A stretch of DNA of 64,000 nt from Lewinella sp. JB7 (GTDB lineage: Bacteria > Bacteroidota > Bacteroidia > Chitinophagales > Saprospiraceae), in contig NZ_JANCTD010000003.1 of the NCBI RefSeq assembly GCF_024297185.1, positions 1 through 64,000 of the forward strand, in the 5' to 3' direction. Within the stretch, counting starts at the first letter, position 1. Each line of letters opens with the position of its first letter. Below are positions 36,628 through 45,797 of this stretch, in pieces. Made by a program: the position numbers and the translations under genes. Under the pieces are notes generated by a model, which saw only the letters and a program-made list of their open reading frames with translations, ran no database searches and was not told where the DNA came from.

Positions 36628-39110
36628 GAGTGGGTCGCATTTACCGGCTCCGCTCCCGCGCGCCCGCCTCCCCGGATGTAGGGAAAAGCAACGGCACCGA
36701 TGACGGCCAGTAAAATCAAAACGCTGGAAATAAACGAGATGGTACGCCCGACCGCAAAGCTAGCGGGGGCAAAGACCATCTTTATGGTATGCTGCCCCGC
36801 CGGAACACGTAGCGCCCGCAGCGCGTAGTTGGCCCGAATGAGGTCGGCGGGCTCCCCGTCGATGGTAGCTTGCCAGCCCAGATCGGGGCCGTACCAGATC
36901 TCCGAGAAGACCACGAGCTGCTCCGCATCCGAATGGAAGGTATAGGTAAGGGCGTTGGGTGCATATTCCGTAAGTTCGACATTACCCTGGCCGGTAGGTT
37001 CGAGGGCGGCGAGCGCGGGAGCAAAGTCTGATTCCACGATAGCCGTCCGCCGCAGATCCTCCACCGTACCCAGGGCCGCAAACTCCGCATCCGGCCCTTC
37101 CACCACACGAATATCGCTGACCAGCCAGGCGTTCCCGTACGCCCCGGGGTTTTGCTGGGCACGCAGTTCGCCGTTTTCACCGGGGATCAGGAAGTACTTG
37201 GTATTGAGCATATTGAGCACGTCTTCATCTCGTTGCGATAGATAGCCGTCGATGAGATCCTGATACCGCCGCAACTTGACGGCCGAATACCCGCCGATGC
37301 TCTTGTGGAAGTAACTGGTGAAAGCGTCCTTGTCGAGGTCGCGGGAAAGATTGAGCACCCGGTAATTAGGGTCGGGATCCTGCATAATTTGCTGGTCGGC
37401 CGCCGTGGGTTGTACGGCGTTCGACACCACCCGCCGGGGCTGGAAGTCGTCGTGGCTGAGGTAGCGTTTGTTTATCCCGACAAAGTCCACCAAACCCAAT
37501 AGGCCGACGGCAATCGCGGCCACCATTAGCGATACCTTATTACGCCACAGCAGGTAGAGTGCGCCGTAGGTGAGCCCTACGAACAAAAAACTTCGCCAGG
37601 CATCGTCGCTGTAAACTTCCCGTCGCGTATCGGCCAGGGCGCCGACGAGTTGGCTCACGTCCCCCTGCCCGCCGGTAAACCGGGCGAGCTGGGCGGCATC
37701 CTGGGCGGAGGAAAAATCGAGCATCGTACCCAGGGCGAGCACGAGGACGCCCATAGCGGCCGCCGCGATGCCGGCCAGCCGCAGTCGACTCCCGGCCGCC
37801 TCCGGAGTCCGCGCCCGAAGCGTGAGCCAGTTCCTGACTCCGAGTACCCCCAGAGCGACCATGAGGAAGGTGGCGATGCTTAGGGCAGAGTTCGGGGTAC
37901 GGAAGTTGTTGAGCAGGGGCAGGTAGTCAAATAGGAGTCGGTTGATCCCTGCGGCGTTACTGCCCAGACTAAGCATAAAGATTAGCAGGGTACCGCCGCC
38001 CAACCAGATTCGCGCGGTGGTGGAAGCCGTGAACAAGCCGAAAACGAACAGTGCCCACACCACCGCCCCGAGGTAGATCGGCCCCTCCGTAAAGGGCAAA
38101 CTTCCGTGGTAAAGCGGGGCGGGGAACACCTGGGGTACGCGGAACCCAGCCCGCGTCATGGCACGACCGAAGGCGCTCTGGTTGCTAACCTCCTGCCCGC
38201 TGCCGCCGCCGGCCGCCATGGGAGCATAGGTTGCCAGCATATCCTTAAATCCGTTGCTCCAGGCCATGGCGTAGTCCCACTCCAGGCCGCCCTCTTGGGT
38301 CGTATTGTCGTTGTCCGCCGGAGCCGAAGTGGATCCCGTCAGGATGGTCCCGCCACGGATAGATTGCGGCAGGTACTCCGTGGTGGTCAATAGGTTGCTG
38401 GCCCCCGCTCCGACGGCGAGCAATAATCCGACGACCAGTGCCGCCATGGCCTTTCCGAATACGGGAAGGGTCTTATGGCGCACGTGGCGTACCAACTCCG
38501 CGATGCCGAGAAACGGCAGGGTAAGTCCGAAGTAGTACAGCATTTGCGGGTGATTCGCCATGATCGCGAGGCCCATTCCGAGCGCAAACACGGCTCCCCC
38601 GACGAGGTAGCGACGGCGGAAGGCCAGTAGGATGCCCGCCGCCACCAGGGGGAGGTACATAATGACCCGCACCTTGCTGACGTGCCCCGCTTCGTAGAGC
38701 ACGATGTTGTTCGTGGCGATTCCGGCCATCACGGCCCCCGCGATTGACAACCAGGGACTTACTCCCAGTAAAATCATCATCAAGTAGAAGGTCAGCATGC
38801 CGCAGAACACGTATCCCGCCGGCCCCGACATGAAGCCAAAGAACAGCCGGTCGGCCACCCGCAGTTGGTTGCCTTCGGTAACGGCCGAAATCTGGTAAGT
38901 GGGCATCCCCCCGAACATCCCGTTGGTCCAGTTGGTCCGTTCGTCGGTTTCCTGGCGAAATTCGGTCAGTTCCCGGCTCGCGCCCCGGTACTGCATGAGG
39001 TCGCCCTGCTGCAGGCTTTTGCCTTGAAACTGCGGCAGGAACATGACGATCACCGTCAGCAGAAAGAATACAACGGCGATCAGGTGGGGCAGAAAATTCT
39101 TAAACTTCAT
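36624..39110 (-). CDS. YfhO-family polytopic membrane protein
   Basis: An 828-residue protein with about 12-14 membrane helices, an N-terminal helix at about 8-26, and a periplasmic C-terminal domain (about 580-800) of beta-rich sequence (WYGPDLGWQATIDGEPADLIRANYALRALRVPAGQHTIKMVF) before the last helix. This layout is that of YfhO proteins, GT-C-like membrane glycosyltransferases that modify lipoteichoic acid or lipids in Firmicutes; in Bacteroidota the substrate is unknown. It lies 9 bases after gpsA and overlaps the lipoprotein gene, and gpsA makes the glycerol phosphate of lipids, so an envelope lipid link is plausible. Confidence 0.85.
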   Translation of the reverse strand: MKFKNFLPHLIAVVFFLLTVIVMFLPQFQGKSLQQGDLMQYRGASRELTEFRQETDERTNWTNGMFGGMPTYQISAVTEGNQLRVADRLFFGFMSGPAGYVFCGMLTFYLMMILLGVSPWLSIAGAVMAGIATNNIVLYEAGHVSKVRVIMYLPLVAAGILLAFRRRYLVGGAVFALGMGLAIMANHPQMLYYFGLTLPFLGIAELVRHVRHKTLPVFGKAMAALVVGLLLAVGAGASNLLTTTEYLPQSIRGGTILTGSTSAPADNDNTTQEGGLEWDYAMAWSNGFKDMLATYAPMAAGGGSGQEVSNQSAFGRAMTRAGFRVPQVFPAPLYHGSLPFTEGPIYLGAVVWALFVFGLFTASTTARIWLGGGTLLIFMLSLGSNAAGINRLLFDYLPLLNNFRTPNSALSIATFLMVALGVLGVRNWLTLRARTPEAAGSRLRLAGIAAAAMGVLVLALGTMLDFSSAQDAAQLARFTGGQGDVSQLVGALADTRREVYSDDAWRSFLFVGLTYGALYLLWRNKVSLMVAAIAVGLLGLVDFVGINKRYLSHDDFQPRRVVSNAVQPTAADQQIMQDPDPNYRVLNLSRDLDKDAFTSYFHKSIGGYSAVKLRRYQDLIDGYLSQRDEDVLNMLNTKYFLIPGENGELRAQQNPGAYGNAWLVSDIRVVEGPDAEFAALGTVEDLRRTAIVESDFAPALAALEPTGQGNVELTEYAPNALTYTFHSDAEQLVVFSEIWYGPDLGWQATIDGEPADLIRANYALRALRVPAGQHTIKMVFAPASFAVGRTISFISSVLILLAVIGAVAFPYIRGGGRAGAEPVNATHS

Positions 39111-39119
39111 GCGGTAGGC

Positions 39120-40160
39120 TTAAAGGAAATCAACGTCAACGTCGTAGGGGTAAGTAATCAGGTAATTCATGGCTTCGTCTACCGGGTGCCCCTCGAACAC
39201 GATCTGGTAAAGCATCTCCGTAATGGGAACCCGGAGGCGCATGCTGCGGGCCAGGTGGCGGGTGATCATGAGCGTCCGGACGCCCTCGGCGAGTTCCTGG
39301 CTCGTAGCGGCCACTTCCTCCAGCGTCTCTCCCGAACCGATCCGGTAACCGAACATATAGTTACGGCTTTTCTTGGAGGTCGCCGTAGCGATGAGGTCAC
39401 CGATACCGGCCGTACCGAAGAACGCCCGCTTGTCGCTGCCGAGCGCCTGCCCGAAGTGGACCATCTCCACCAGGCCGCGGGTAATGAGCATGGCCTGAAT
39501 GTTCTTTCCGAGCCCCACCCCCTTCAGGATGCCCGAGCCCAGCGCGATCACGTTTTTCAGTACCCCCGCGAGCTCCGCACCCAGCATATCGTGGGTGCCG
39601 AATACGTGCAACTGTCGGGACTTGAGAACCAGCTTGGCCCGGTCAATCACCTCGTCGAACTTGCTGGCGATGACCGAAGCGGAGGGTTGCCCGTCGAGGA
39701 GTTCCCGGGCGAGGTTGGGACCGGTGAGCGCGCCCACGCGTACGACGACGCTTTCCTGTCGGATCACGTCGGTCATGGTGTGTACGTTCTTACGGTCGAT
39801 ACCCTTCGTCCGGATCTTGTCTTCGTCGATCCCCGTGACGTCGAGTCCCTTCGTTCCGTGGATGAGGACGTGGTTGGGCCGCAGGTGATCGGTGATGCTG
39901 CGCATCATTTCGCGGAAGGCGTCGGAGGGCACGATCGGAAAGATGAGTTGGCAGCGTTCGGCGACGCGCGAGAAGTCGTTGACGACCGTGATGCGCTCGT
40001 GGAGTTTGACGCCGAAGCGGTATTTTTCCCTGTTCAGGCGCTCAGCCAGTTCCTCACTGCGGCTGTACACCAGCACCTCCGTATTGAGGGCCAGCAGATT
40101 GGCCATGGCGGTGCCGAAAGTCCCCGCCCCGATTACGCCTACGGGTTCCACTATTGCCAT
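39120..40160 (-). CDS. gpsA: NAD(P)-dependent glycerol-3-phosphate dehydrogenase
   Basis: A 346-residue enzyme that reduces dihydroxyacetone phosphate to sn-glycerol 3-phosphate for phospholipid synthesis. The nucleotide motif GAGTFGTAMANLLA is at about 11-24, and IHGTKGLDV, the catalytic lysine in AGVLKNVIALGSGI and GTAGIGDLIATATSKKSRNYMFG are all present. Length is typical. The ATG at 40160 starts the Rossmann fold. It follows the S4-domain gene by 90 bases on the same strand and leads the yfhO-lipoprotein pair. Confidence 0.95.
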   Translation of the reverse strand: MAIVEPVGVIGAGTFGTAMANLLALNTEVLVYSRSEELAERLNREKYRFGVKLHERITVVNDFSRVAERCQLIFPIVPSDAFREMMRSITDHLRPNHVLIHGTKGLDVTGIDEDKIRTKGIDRKNVHTMTDVIRQESVVVRVGALTGPNLARELLDGQPSASVIASKFDEVIDRAKLVLKSRQLHVFGTHDMLGAELAGVLKNVIALGSGILKGVGLGKNIQAMLITRGLVEMVHFGQALGSDKRAFFGTAGIGDLIATATSKKSRNYMFGYRIGSGETLEEVAATSQELAEGVRTLMITRHLARSMRLRVPITEMLYQIVFEGHPVDEAMNYLITYPYDVDVDFL

Positions 40161-40250
40161 GGTGCTGATTGTGGAGGGCGAAGGTAAGGGAATTGATTTC
40201 CTATTCCCGCATGGTGCCGGGATGACGGCCCTGCGGTCGGTCAGCGACGC

Positions 40251-40652
40251 CTAATCCCCGTCGTCCCAGAGCGTATCGTCCTTGAAGGTTTCGATGGTAC
40301 GCCGTTCCCGTTTGGTGGGCCGACCGGCACCCTTTTCCCGAAACTCGCCCTGCGCCTTACCGACGAACCAGTCTTTGTACTTGTTCATCTCCTCCTCGGA
40401 GGTATGATTCACGTAACAGGTCACGGCCAGCGGGGCACCGACACGCTTGTTGAGCAGTTTCACGACCTCCAGATCCAGGTTGAACCCCTCCTTCAGTACG
40501 GTAAGTCGATCGCCCACCGTAACGTTGGTACTGGGCTTCACCGCTTCCCCGTGCAGCTTTACCTTACCCTTTTTCACGACATCGGTGGCCAGCGTCCGAC
40601 TCTTGAAGATCCGTACGGCCCAGAGCCACTTGTCGATGCGTACCTTATCCAT
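40251..40652 (-). CDS. S4-domain RNA-binding protein (Hsp15/RqcP-like)
   Basis: A 133-residue protein that begins with an S4 RNA-binding domain (VRIDKWLWAVRIFKSRTLATDVVKKGKVKLHGEAVKPS, read in parts) and ends in a basic/acidic tail (GRPTKRERRTIETFKDD), as in heat-shock protein 15. Relatives bind the 50S ribosome with stalled nascent chains. The ATG at 40652 shares one base with the preceding stop (TGATG); a TTG one codon earlier is rejected because the coupled ATG fits the family start MDKVRIDKW. Confidence 0.88.
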   Translation of the reverse strand: MDKVRIDKWLWAVRIFKSRTLATDVVKKGKVKLHGEAVKPSTNVTVGDRLTVLKEGFNLDLEVVKLLNKRVGAPLAVTCYVNHTSEEEMNKYKDWFVGKAQGEFREKGAGRPTKRERRTIETFKDDTLWDDGD

Positions 40653-40873
40653 CAATCGATGATTTCGTAATCGATATCGAGCTTCCGCAGGGCACGGTAG
40701 GCCGAACTCTGATTGAAGGAAACGTCTACCTCCACCGGTGATCCTGCCAGGAGTATGTCCGTGTATTCGGCGGCGAGATTAGCGTCAACATCGTCGGCAA
40801 TGTCTTCAATGGTGCGGGAGATGGCTCGGCGGTCCGGACGCAGCGCGCCGCAACTGATTAACTTTATCGTCAT
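40652..40873 (-). CDS. Small protein of unknown function (73 residues)
   Basis: A 73-residue acidic protein (MTIKLISCGALRPDRRAI...) with a short beta strand, an arginine-rich turn and a helix rich in Asp and Ala. No signal or membrane segment is seen. I do not recognise it. It appears genuine: it has a good start, coding-like composition, and its stop is fused to the hslR-like start (TGATG). It heads the minus-strand run with hslR and gpsA, behind an AT-rich promoter-like stretch. Confidence 0.6.
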   Translation of the reverse strand: MTIKLISCGALRPDRRAISRTIEDIADDVDANLAAEYTDILLAGSPVEVDVSFNQSSAYRALRKLDIDYEIID

Positions 40874-40897
40874 AACGGGTGCAAGTTAATGGAATCG

Positions 40898-40906
40898 CAA
40901 AATATA
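40898..40906 (-). promoter_or_regulatory. AT-rich promoter-like box TATATTTTG
   Basis: The region 40895-40935 is far richer in A+T than its surroundings. On the minus strand TATATTTTG resembles TAnnTTTG with one extra base, 24 bases before the ATG at 40873. It is the likely start of the small-protein/hslR/gpsA run, but the spacing is imperfect. Confidence 0.4.
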
Positions 40907-40928
40907 TACAAATTGTTTGAATAACTTT

Positions 40929-41495
40929 TTAACTCCCTTTTTTGCGTACACTCGATTCCTCCCACTCCCGCCGTAAAATCCGAAACTGAATCACGGTCTG
41001 TACCTCGCCGTTTTTGACGGTATGGTCCTCCAGCACGGCCTCGTGACGAAACCCGCTCTTGAGTAGTACCCGGGCCGAAGCGACGTTGTGTTGTCGGGTC
41101 ATGGCCTGGATGCGGACCAGGCTGGTGTGGGCGAAGGCGGCATCCAGTAAGGCACCTACCGCTTCCGTTACAAATCCCCGGCCCCGGTAGGGCGCGCCCA
41201 TCCAGTAACCTATCTCTCCGTAGCCGTAGCGGTCGTCGATGTGGAGCCCAATGCTCCCCACGAACCCGTCGGTGTCGCGCAATTTGATGGCGTACTGGAA
41301 TGCGGTGCCCGCCTTCCGGTGAACGTTGGCTCCGTGCAGGAAGGCCAGCGCGTCGGCCTCGCCGTACGGGTAGGGAAAAGAAAGGGTCATCTCCTCCACG
41401 ACCGGGTCATTGGCCAGTTCGATCATCGCCGGAGCGTCGGCGAGCGTGGGAGGGGTAAGCAGGAGCCGGGGGGTTAACAATTGCAGCGGGAGCAT
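40929..41495 (-). CDS. GNAT-family N-acetyltransferase (RimJ/RimL type)
   Basis: A 188-residue acetyl-CoA-dependent acetyltransferase. The GNAT core is clear: LTPRLLLTPPTLADAPAMIELANDP at the start, the acetyl-CoA loop region GYWMGAPYRGRGFVTEAVGALLDAAF (Q/RxxGxG/A type, RGRGF) and the final RQHNVASARVLLKSGFRHE motif of the RimJ/RimL group. The natural substrate, a protein N-terminus or a small amine, cannot be told. It is divergent from the metallo-hydrolase gene at 41633. Confidence 0.9.
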   Translation of the reverse strand: MLPLQLLTPRLLLTPPTLADAPAMIELANDPVVEEMTLSFPYPYGEADALAFLHGANVHRKAGTAFQYAIKLRDTDGFVGSIGLHIDDRYGYGEIGYWMGAPYRGRGFVTEAVGALLDAAFAHTSLVRIQAMTRQHNVASARVLLKSGFRHEAVLEDHTVKNGEVQTVIQFRILRREWEESSVRKKGS

Positions 41496-41601
41496 ACCCG
41501 AAAGTTAATCGCGGGAGTGGCATAGTGACGTACAGCCCTTCAACTATTCGTAAAGAGCCATCCGCACGGTACTCCCGCGCACGGTTTCCGAACCTGCACT
41601 G

Positions 41602-41609
41602 TACCTTGA
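41602..41609 (+). promoter_or_regulatory. -7-like box TACCTTGA
   Basis: TACCTTGA lies 23 bases before the ATG of the metallo-hydrolase gene and keeps most of TAnnTTTG. The -33 element is not recognisable. Confidence 0.35.
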
Positions 41610-41632
41610 CCGAAAGCTAATCCAGCACTCCT

Positions 41633-42547
41633 ATGGACCGACGCCGATTCTTGTACGCATCCGCGGCATTTACCCTTTCCGGCTCGCTTACTCACCTCGG
41701 GGCCACGGGGATCCCCTCCCCCATCTCCGGCGGCCGGATCGTAAGGAACCACGTTGGCGTATATACCAACCGCGGCGGCACGATGGCGTATTACCTGCCC
41801 GATGGCGCGGAAGGAGGCGTAGTGGTCGACACCCAATTCCCGGAGCAAGCGACCGCTTTTCTCCACGAAGTGATGCCCGGACGGAGAAGACTTGACCTGC
41901 TCATCAACACCCACCACCACGGTGACCATACCGGAGGCAACGGAATTATCGCTCCCCTGGCCGATCGTTACGTGAGCCACGACCGGGCAAAAACCAACCT
42001 GACCGTCGCGAATAGCAGCCGCGGGGATGAACTCCCCCTTCCCCTTCCGTCCACGACGTTTGCGGATGATTGGTCGGTCTCGCTGCCCGATGGTCGGGAG
42101 ATCGTAACGGCCCGCCACTTCGGCCCGGCACATACGGGCGGCGACGCGGTCATTCACTTCGAAAATGCCAACGTCGTACACCTAGGCGATCTGCTCTTCA
42201 ACCGGCGGTTCCCTTACATCGACCCCGCTGCGGGGGGCAACATGATCCACTGGATCCGGGTGCTGCGCCGCATTCGTAAAACTTACGATCGGGATACGGT
42301 CTTCGTTTTCGGTCACGCGGCGGAAAGCTATGCCGTGACCGGTGACCGGGACGACGTCCGTTCCTTCCAACATTATCTGGAAGCATTACACGCTTACGTA
42401 CGCCGGGAACGGCGGCGGGGCACCACCCTGGCGGCACTGAAGGCAAAAACCGTCACCATTCCCGGCGCTCCCGAATGGCGTTACGGGGAACGGTTGCGGG
42501 ACGTGAATCTGGAGGTGATGTGGGCGGAAGTAGGTGGCGAAGGGTAA
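41633..42547 (+). CDS. Tat-exported MBL-fold metallo-hydrolase
   Basis: A 304-residue protein starting with a twin-arginine-type signal (MDRRRFLYASAAFTLSGSL), so it is probably exported folded with metals bound. The metallo-beta-lactamase fold shows the HxHxDH motif in NTHHHGDHTGGN (about 90-101), a downstream histidine in GPAHTGGDAVIHF and the aspartate in VHLGDLLFNRRFPYID. A C-terminal helix follows VFGHAAES. The substrate is unknown; the family covers lactonases, esterases and phosphodiesterases. It stands just before the hexuronate operon but has its own promoter-like box. Confidence 0.85.
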   Translation: MDRRRFLYASAAFTLSGSLTHLGATGIPSPISGGRIVRNHVGVYTNRGGTMAYYLPDGAEGGVVVDTQFPEQATAFLHEVMPGRRRLDLLINTHHHGDHTGGNGIIAPLADRYVSHDRAKTNLTVANSSRGDELPLPLPSTTFADDWSVSLPDGREIVTARHFGPAHTGGDAVIHFENANVVHLGDLLFNRRFPYIDPAAGGNMIHWIRVLRRIRKTYDRDTVFVFGHAAESYAVTGDRDDVRSFQHYLEALHAYVRRERRRGTTLAALKAKTVTIPGAPEWRYGERLRDVNLEVMWAEVGGEG

Positions 42548-42629
42548 ACACGGATCAAAGAGCTACTATAAACGGCTTAAGAGCGTAGAAAACGGAATAG
42601 TGCGGTACGGAGAGCCAAATTTGGATTGC

Positions 42630-42637
42630 TATATTGC
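42630..42637 (+). promoter_or_regulatory. -7-like box TATATTGC before uxaC
   Basis: CTATATTGCCGCACC (42629-42643) directly precedes the uxaC ATG at 42644 and is identical to the string before pyc. Only six bases separate the box from the ATG, predicting a leaderless message. An AATTTGG at 42619-42625 is too close to be a -33 element. Confidence 0.45.
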
Positions 42638-42643
42638 CGCACC

Positions 42644-44065
42644 ATGACACGCACCCAGATTCACAACCCGATTGTGGCGGAAAATTTTCTGCTGCACAAC
42701 GACGCCGCCCGCGCGCTTTACCACGACTACGCGGCGGAGATGCCGATCATCGACTACCACTGCCACCTGCCGCCCGATCAAATCGCGAACGACCACCAGT
42801 TCGAAAACCTTACCGACATCTGGTTGCGGGGTGATCACTATAAGTGGCGGGCGATGCGGGCCAACGGCATTCCGGAATCCGGTATCACGGGATCGGCCAC
42901 GGACCGGGAGAAGCACCGCAACTGGGCCGCTACTCTCCCCTACACGATGCGCAACCCGCTGTACCACTGGTCGCACCTCGAACTCGATCGCTACTTCGGG
43001 ATCAATGAATTACTGGGACCGGCCAATGCCGATGCCGTATACGATCGATGCACCGAGCAGTTGGGGGAACCTGATCTCTCCGTTCGCTCCCTGGTACGTC
43101 GCATGAACGTGCGGGTAATCTGTACTACCGATGATCCGGCGGACTCCCTCGACCACCACCGTGCGATCTGCGACAATCCCTTTTCCTGCAGTGTCCTGCC
43201 CGGATTCCGGCCCGATAAATCTATCCTCATCCAGGCAACCGGCTACAATGAGTACCTGGATAAGTTAGGGGCCGCCGCCGATCGACAAATTAATGACTAC
43301 GACGATCTGCTTGCGGCGCTTCGCGGCCGGATGGCCTACTTCCACGAGCTGGGTTGCCGCGTTTCCGACCACGGTCTCAATGAGTTGTACGACGTCACTT
43401 ACACCGACGGTGAGATCCGTACGATCTTCGCCGGACGGCGTGCCGGACGGGAAGTCACCGAAGCGGAAGCCCGCCAGTTCCAGACGGCCCTACTGGTCGA
43501 ACTCTGCCGTGAATACCACCGCCTGGGCTGGGCGCAACAGTTCCACCTTGGCGCACTTCGTAACAATAACGACCGCATCCTGCGCAATCTGGGGGCCGAT
43601 GCCGGCGTGGATTCCATCGGAGATTTTTCCCAGGCGCGGGGACTGTCCCGCCTGCTAAACCTGCTCGATAACGGCGACCAACTCGCCAAGACCATCGTTT
43701 ACAACCTCAATCCCGCCGACAATGAGGTGATGGCGACCATGGTCGGCAACTTCAACGACGGCAGCCTGGCCGGAAAGATGCAGTACGGCTCGGCTTGGTG
43801 GTTTCTGGACCAACTTGACGGGATGGAAAAGCAGATCGACGCCCTGTCCAACATGGGCCTGCTCAGTCGATTCGTCGGCATGCTGACCGATAGCCGGTCG
43901 TTCCTGTCCTTCCCGCGCCACGAATACTTCCGCCGCTTACTCTGCAACATGTTCGGACGTGATATCGAGCGGGGGCTGCTGCCCGACGATCGCCCCTTCA
44001 TTGGCGGTCTTATCCAGGATATTTGCTACAACAACGCTAAAAATTACTTCAATTTCCCATCATGA
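42644..44065 (+). CDS. uxaC: Glucuronate isomerase
   Basis: A 473-residue amidohydrolase-fold enzyme that converts D-glucuronate to fructuronate or D-galacturonate to tagaturonate. Diagnostic text is present: MPIIDYHCHLPPDQIANDH at about 26-44 (metal-site HxH), TDDPADSLDHH, FHLGALRNNND and FPRHEYFRRLLCNMFGRDIERG at the end. The ATG at 42644 gives the normal start; an in-frame start six codons upstream would lie inside the promoter box. It is first in an operon with a KDG kinase, KDPG aldolase and TRAP transporter. The stop overlaps kdgK (ATGA). Confidence 0.95.
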   Translation: MTRTQIHNPIVAENFLLHNDAARALYHDYAAEMPIIDYHCHLPPDQIANDHQFENLTDIWLRGDHYKWRAMRANGIPESGITGSATDREKHRNWAATLPYTMRNPLYHWSHLELDRYFGINELLGPANADAVYDRCTEQLGEPDLSVRSLVRRMNVRVICTTDDPADSLDHHRAICDNPFSCSVLPGFRPDKSILIQATGYNEYLDKLGAAADRQINDYDDLLAALRGRMAYFHELGCRVSDHGLNELYDVTYTDGEIRTIFAGRRAGREVTEAEARQFQTALLVELCREYHRLGWAQQFHLGALRNNNDRILRNLGADAGVDSIGDFSQARGLSRLLNLLDNGDQLAKTIVYNLNPADNEVMATMVGNFNDGSLAGKMQYGSAWWFLDQLDGMEKQIDALSNMGLLSRFVGMLTDSRSFLSFPRHEYFRRLLCNMFGRDIERGLLPDDRPFIGGLIQDICYNNAKNYFNFPS

Positions 44066-45096
44066 AAGTTGTCACCTTCGGAGAAATCATGCTCCGCCTT
44101 ACCCCACCCCATCACCTGCGCTTCTCCCAGGCCAATAGCTTCGACGTCATCTACGGCGGGGGAGAAAGCAACGTCGCGGTCGCGCTCTCCAATTTTGGCA
44201 TGGACGCCCACTTCGTTACCCGCCTGCCCAACAACGATATCGGGGACTGCGCCCTGATGGAACTGCGCAAGCGCGGCGTGAATACGGACAGCATCATCCG
44301 GGGCGGCGAGCGCCTGGGTATCTACTTCCTGGAAATCGGCGCCGTACAGCGGGGCAGTAAGGTGGTGTACGACCGGGCCTACTCCAGCATGGCCACGATC
44401 GAAAAGGGGATGATCGACTGGGATGAAGTCTTCAAGGATGCCGACTGGTTTCACTGGACCGGCATCACCCCGGCACTTTCGCAGGGAGCCGCGGATGCCT
44501 GTCTGGAAGCCATTCAGGCCGCCAACCGGCTCGGGGTGCCCGTATCCACCGACCTTAATTACCGGGCCAAGCTCTGGAAATACGGAAAAGATCCCATGGA
44601 CGTTATGCCCGCCCTCGTCGAAGGCTGCGACGTCATTCTCGGCAACGAGGAGGACGCCGAGAAGCACTTCGGGCTGCATCCCGAAACCGTGGACGTGACC
44701 TCCGGAGGGGAAATGGACGGTCAGGCCTACCTGCCCGTACTCAAGGAACTAATGAAACGCTTCCCGCGCTGCAAGATGACCATCACGACCCTGCGGGGTT
44801 CCATCAGCGCCAGCCATAACAGCTGGGCGGGAGTGCTCTACGACGGAGAGAAACTTTACGAAACCAAAACCTACCAGATCACCGACATCGTCGACCGCGT
44901 CGGGGGTGGCGACAGCTTCATGTCCGCACTGATCTACGGTCTGCTTACGTACAAGGACGATAAGCAACGCGCCCTCGACTTCGCCGTCGGTGCCTCCTGT
45001 CTCAAGCACACCATCTACGGCGACGCCAACCTGGTGACGGTAGACGAGGTAACGAAACTCATTGAAGGCGACGGTTCCGGCCGCGTAAGCCGGTAA
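44062..45096 (+). CDS. kdgK: 2-dehydro-3-deoxygluconokinase (PfkB family)
   Basis: A 344-residue PfkB sugar kinase that would phosphorylate KDG to KDPG. It has the N-terminal VVTFGEIMLRLTP, the sugar-binding YGGGESNVAVALSNFG and the signature DRVGGGDSFMSALIYG with base D284; the usual GAGD is GGGD here. An insertion of basic and acidic residues around 210-235 is longer than in E. coli KdgK. The assignment rests on the neighbours as well as the family. It overlaps uxaC by four bases and precedes KDPG aldolase by 32 bases. Confidence 0.88.
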   Translation: MKVVTFGEIMLRLTPPHHLRFSQANSFDVIYGGGESNVAVALSNFGMDAHFVTRLPNNDIGDCALMELRKRGVNTDSIIRGGERLGIYFLEIGAVQRGSKVVYDRAYSSMATIEKGMIDWDEVFKDADWFHWTGITPALSQGAADACLEAIQAANRLGVPVSTDLNYRAKLWKYGKDPMDVMPALVEGCDVILGNEEDAEKHFGLHPETVDVTSGGEMDGQAYLPVLKELMKRFPRCKMTITTLRGSISASHNSWAGVLYDGEKLYETKTYQITDIVDRVGGGDSFMSALIYGLLTYKDDKQRALDFAVGASCLKHTIYGDANLVTVDEVTKLIEGDGSGRVSR

Positions 45097-45128
45097 CCCA
45101 TTTCCCGCCTCTTTAAAAGAATACATCC

Positions 45129-45797
45129 ATGTCAACTCACTCCCGCCTTCACTGTCTTTCCGTCATTCACGAGCAGGGCGTTATGCCCCTGTTTTACCAC
45201 AAGGACGCCGCCCTGGGTAAACAGGTCCTGAAGGCCTGCTACGATGCCGGCGGCCGCCTGTTGGAATTTACCAATCGCGGCGATTTCGCCCACGAAACCT
45301 TCCGCGAGCTGAATCTCTATGCCCGCCAGGAATTGCCCGATATGGTAATGGGCGTGGGCTCGGTAAACGATGCCGCTACCGCCGCTCTGTACTTACAGCT
45401 GGGCGCCAGTTTTATCGTATCGGCGTCGCTGCGGGAAGACGTCGCGGTGGTCTGCAACCGGCGCAAGGTGCCCTACCTGCCCGGCTGCGCTACGCTGAGT
45501 GAAATCGGACGCGCGGAAGAACTGGGCTGCGAAATCGTCAAACTCTTCCCCGGCAGCGTCTACGGTCCGGAGTTCATCAAGGCCATCCGCGGTCCCCAAC
45601 CCTGGACGAGCATCATGCCTACGGGTGGTGTCACTACCGAGCTGGAGAACCTGAAGGGATGGTTCAGCGCCGGTGCCGTCTGCTGCGGTCTCGGCTCTCA
45701 GCTCATCGGAAGCAACGTACTGGTTGACCGGGACTTCGCCGGACTGACCACTCAGTTGAAGGAGGCGCTGGCCACGGCCAAATCGCTCCGACAGTGA
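45129..45797 (+). CDS. KDPG/KHG aldolase
   Basis: A 222-residue class I aldolase that splits 2-keto-3-deoxy-6-phosphogluconate into pyruvate and glyceraldehyde 3-phosphate. The Schiff-base lysine is K138 in CEIVKLFPGSVYGPEFIKAI, the catalytic glutamate lies in RLLEFTNRGD (about 43-52), and GVGSVNDAATAALYLQLGASFIVSA is the usual substrate-binding stretch. It continues the pathway from the kinase upstream. Its stop overlaps the GTG start of the TRAP binding protein. Confidence 0.92.
   Translation: MSTHSRLHCLSVIHEQGVMPLFYHKDAALGKQVLKACYDAGGRLLEFTNRGDFAHETFRELNLYARQELPDMVMGVGSVNDAATAALYLQLGASFIVSASLREDVAVVCNRRKVPYLPGCATLSEIGRAEELGCEIVKLFPGSVYGPEFIKAIRGPQPWTSIMPTGGVTTELENLKGWFSAGAVCCGLGSQLIGSNVLVDRDFAGLTTQLKEALATAKSLRQ

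Noticed and set aside
38865-40187. Plus-strand open frame of 440 codons
   Set aside because: Antisense to gpsA and the start of yfhO; no motifs.
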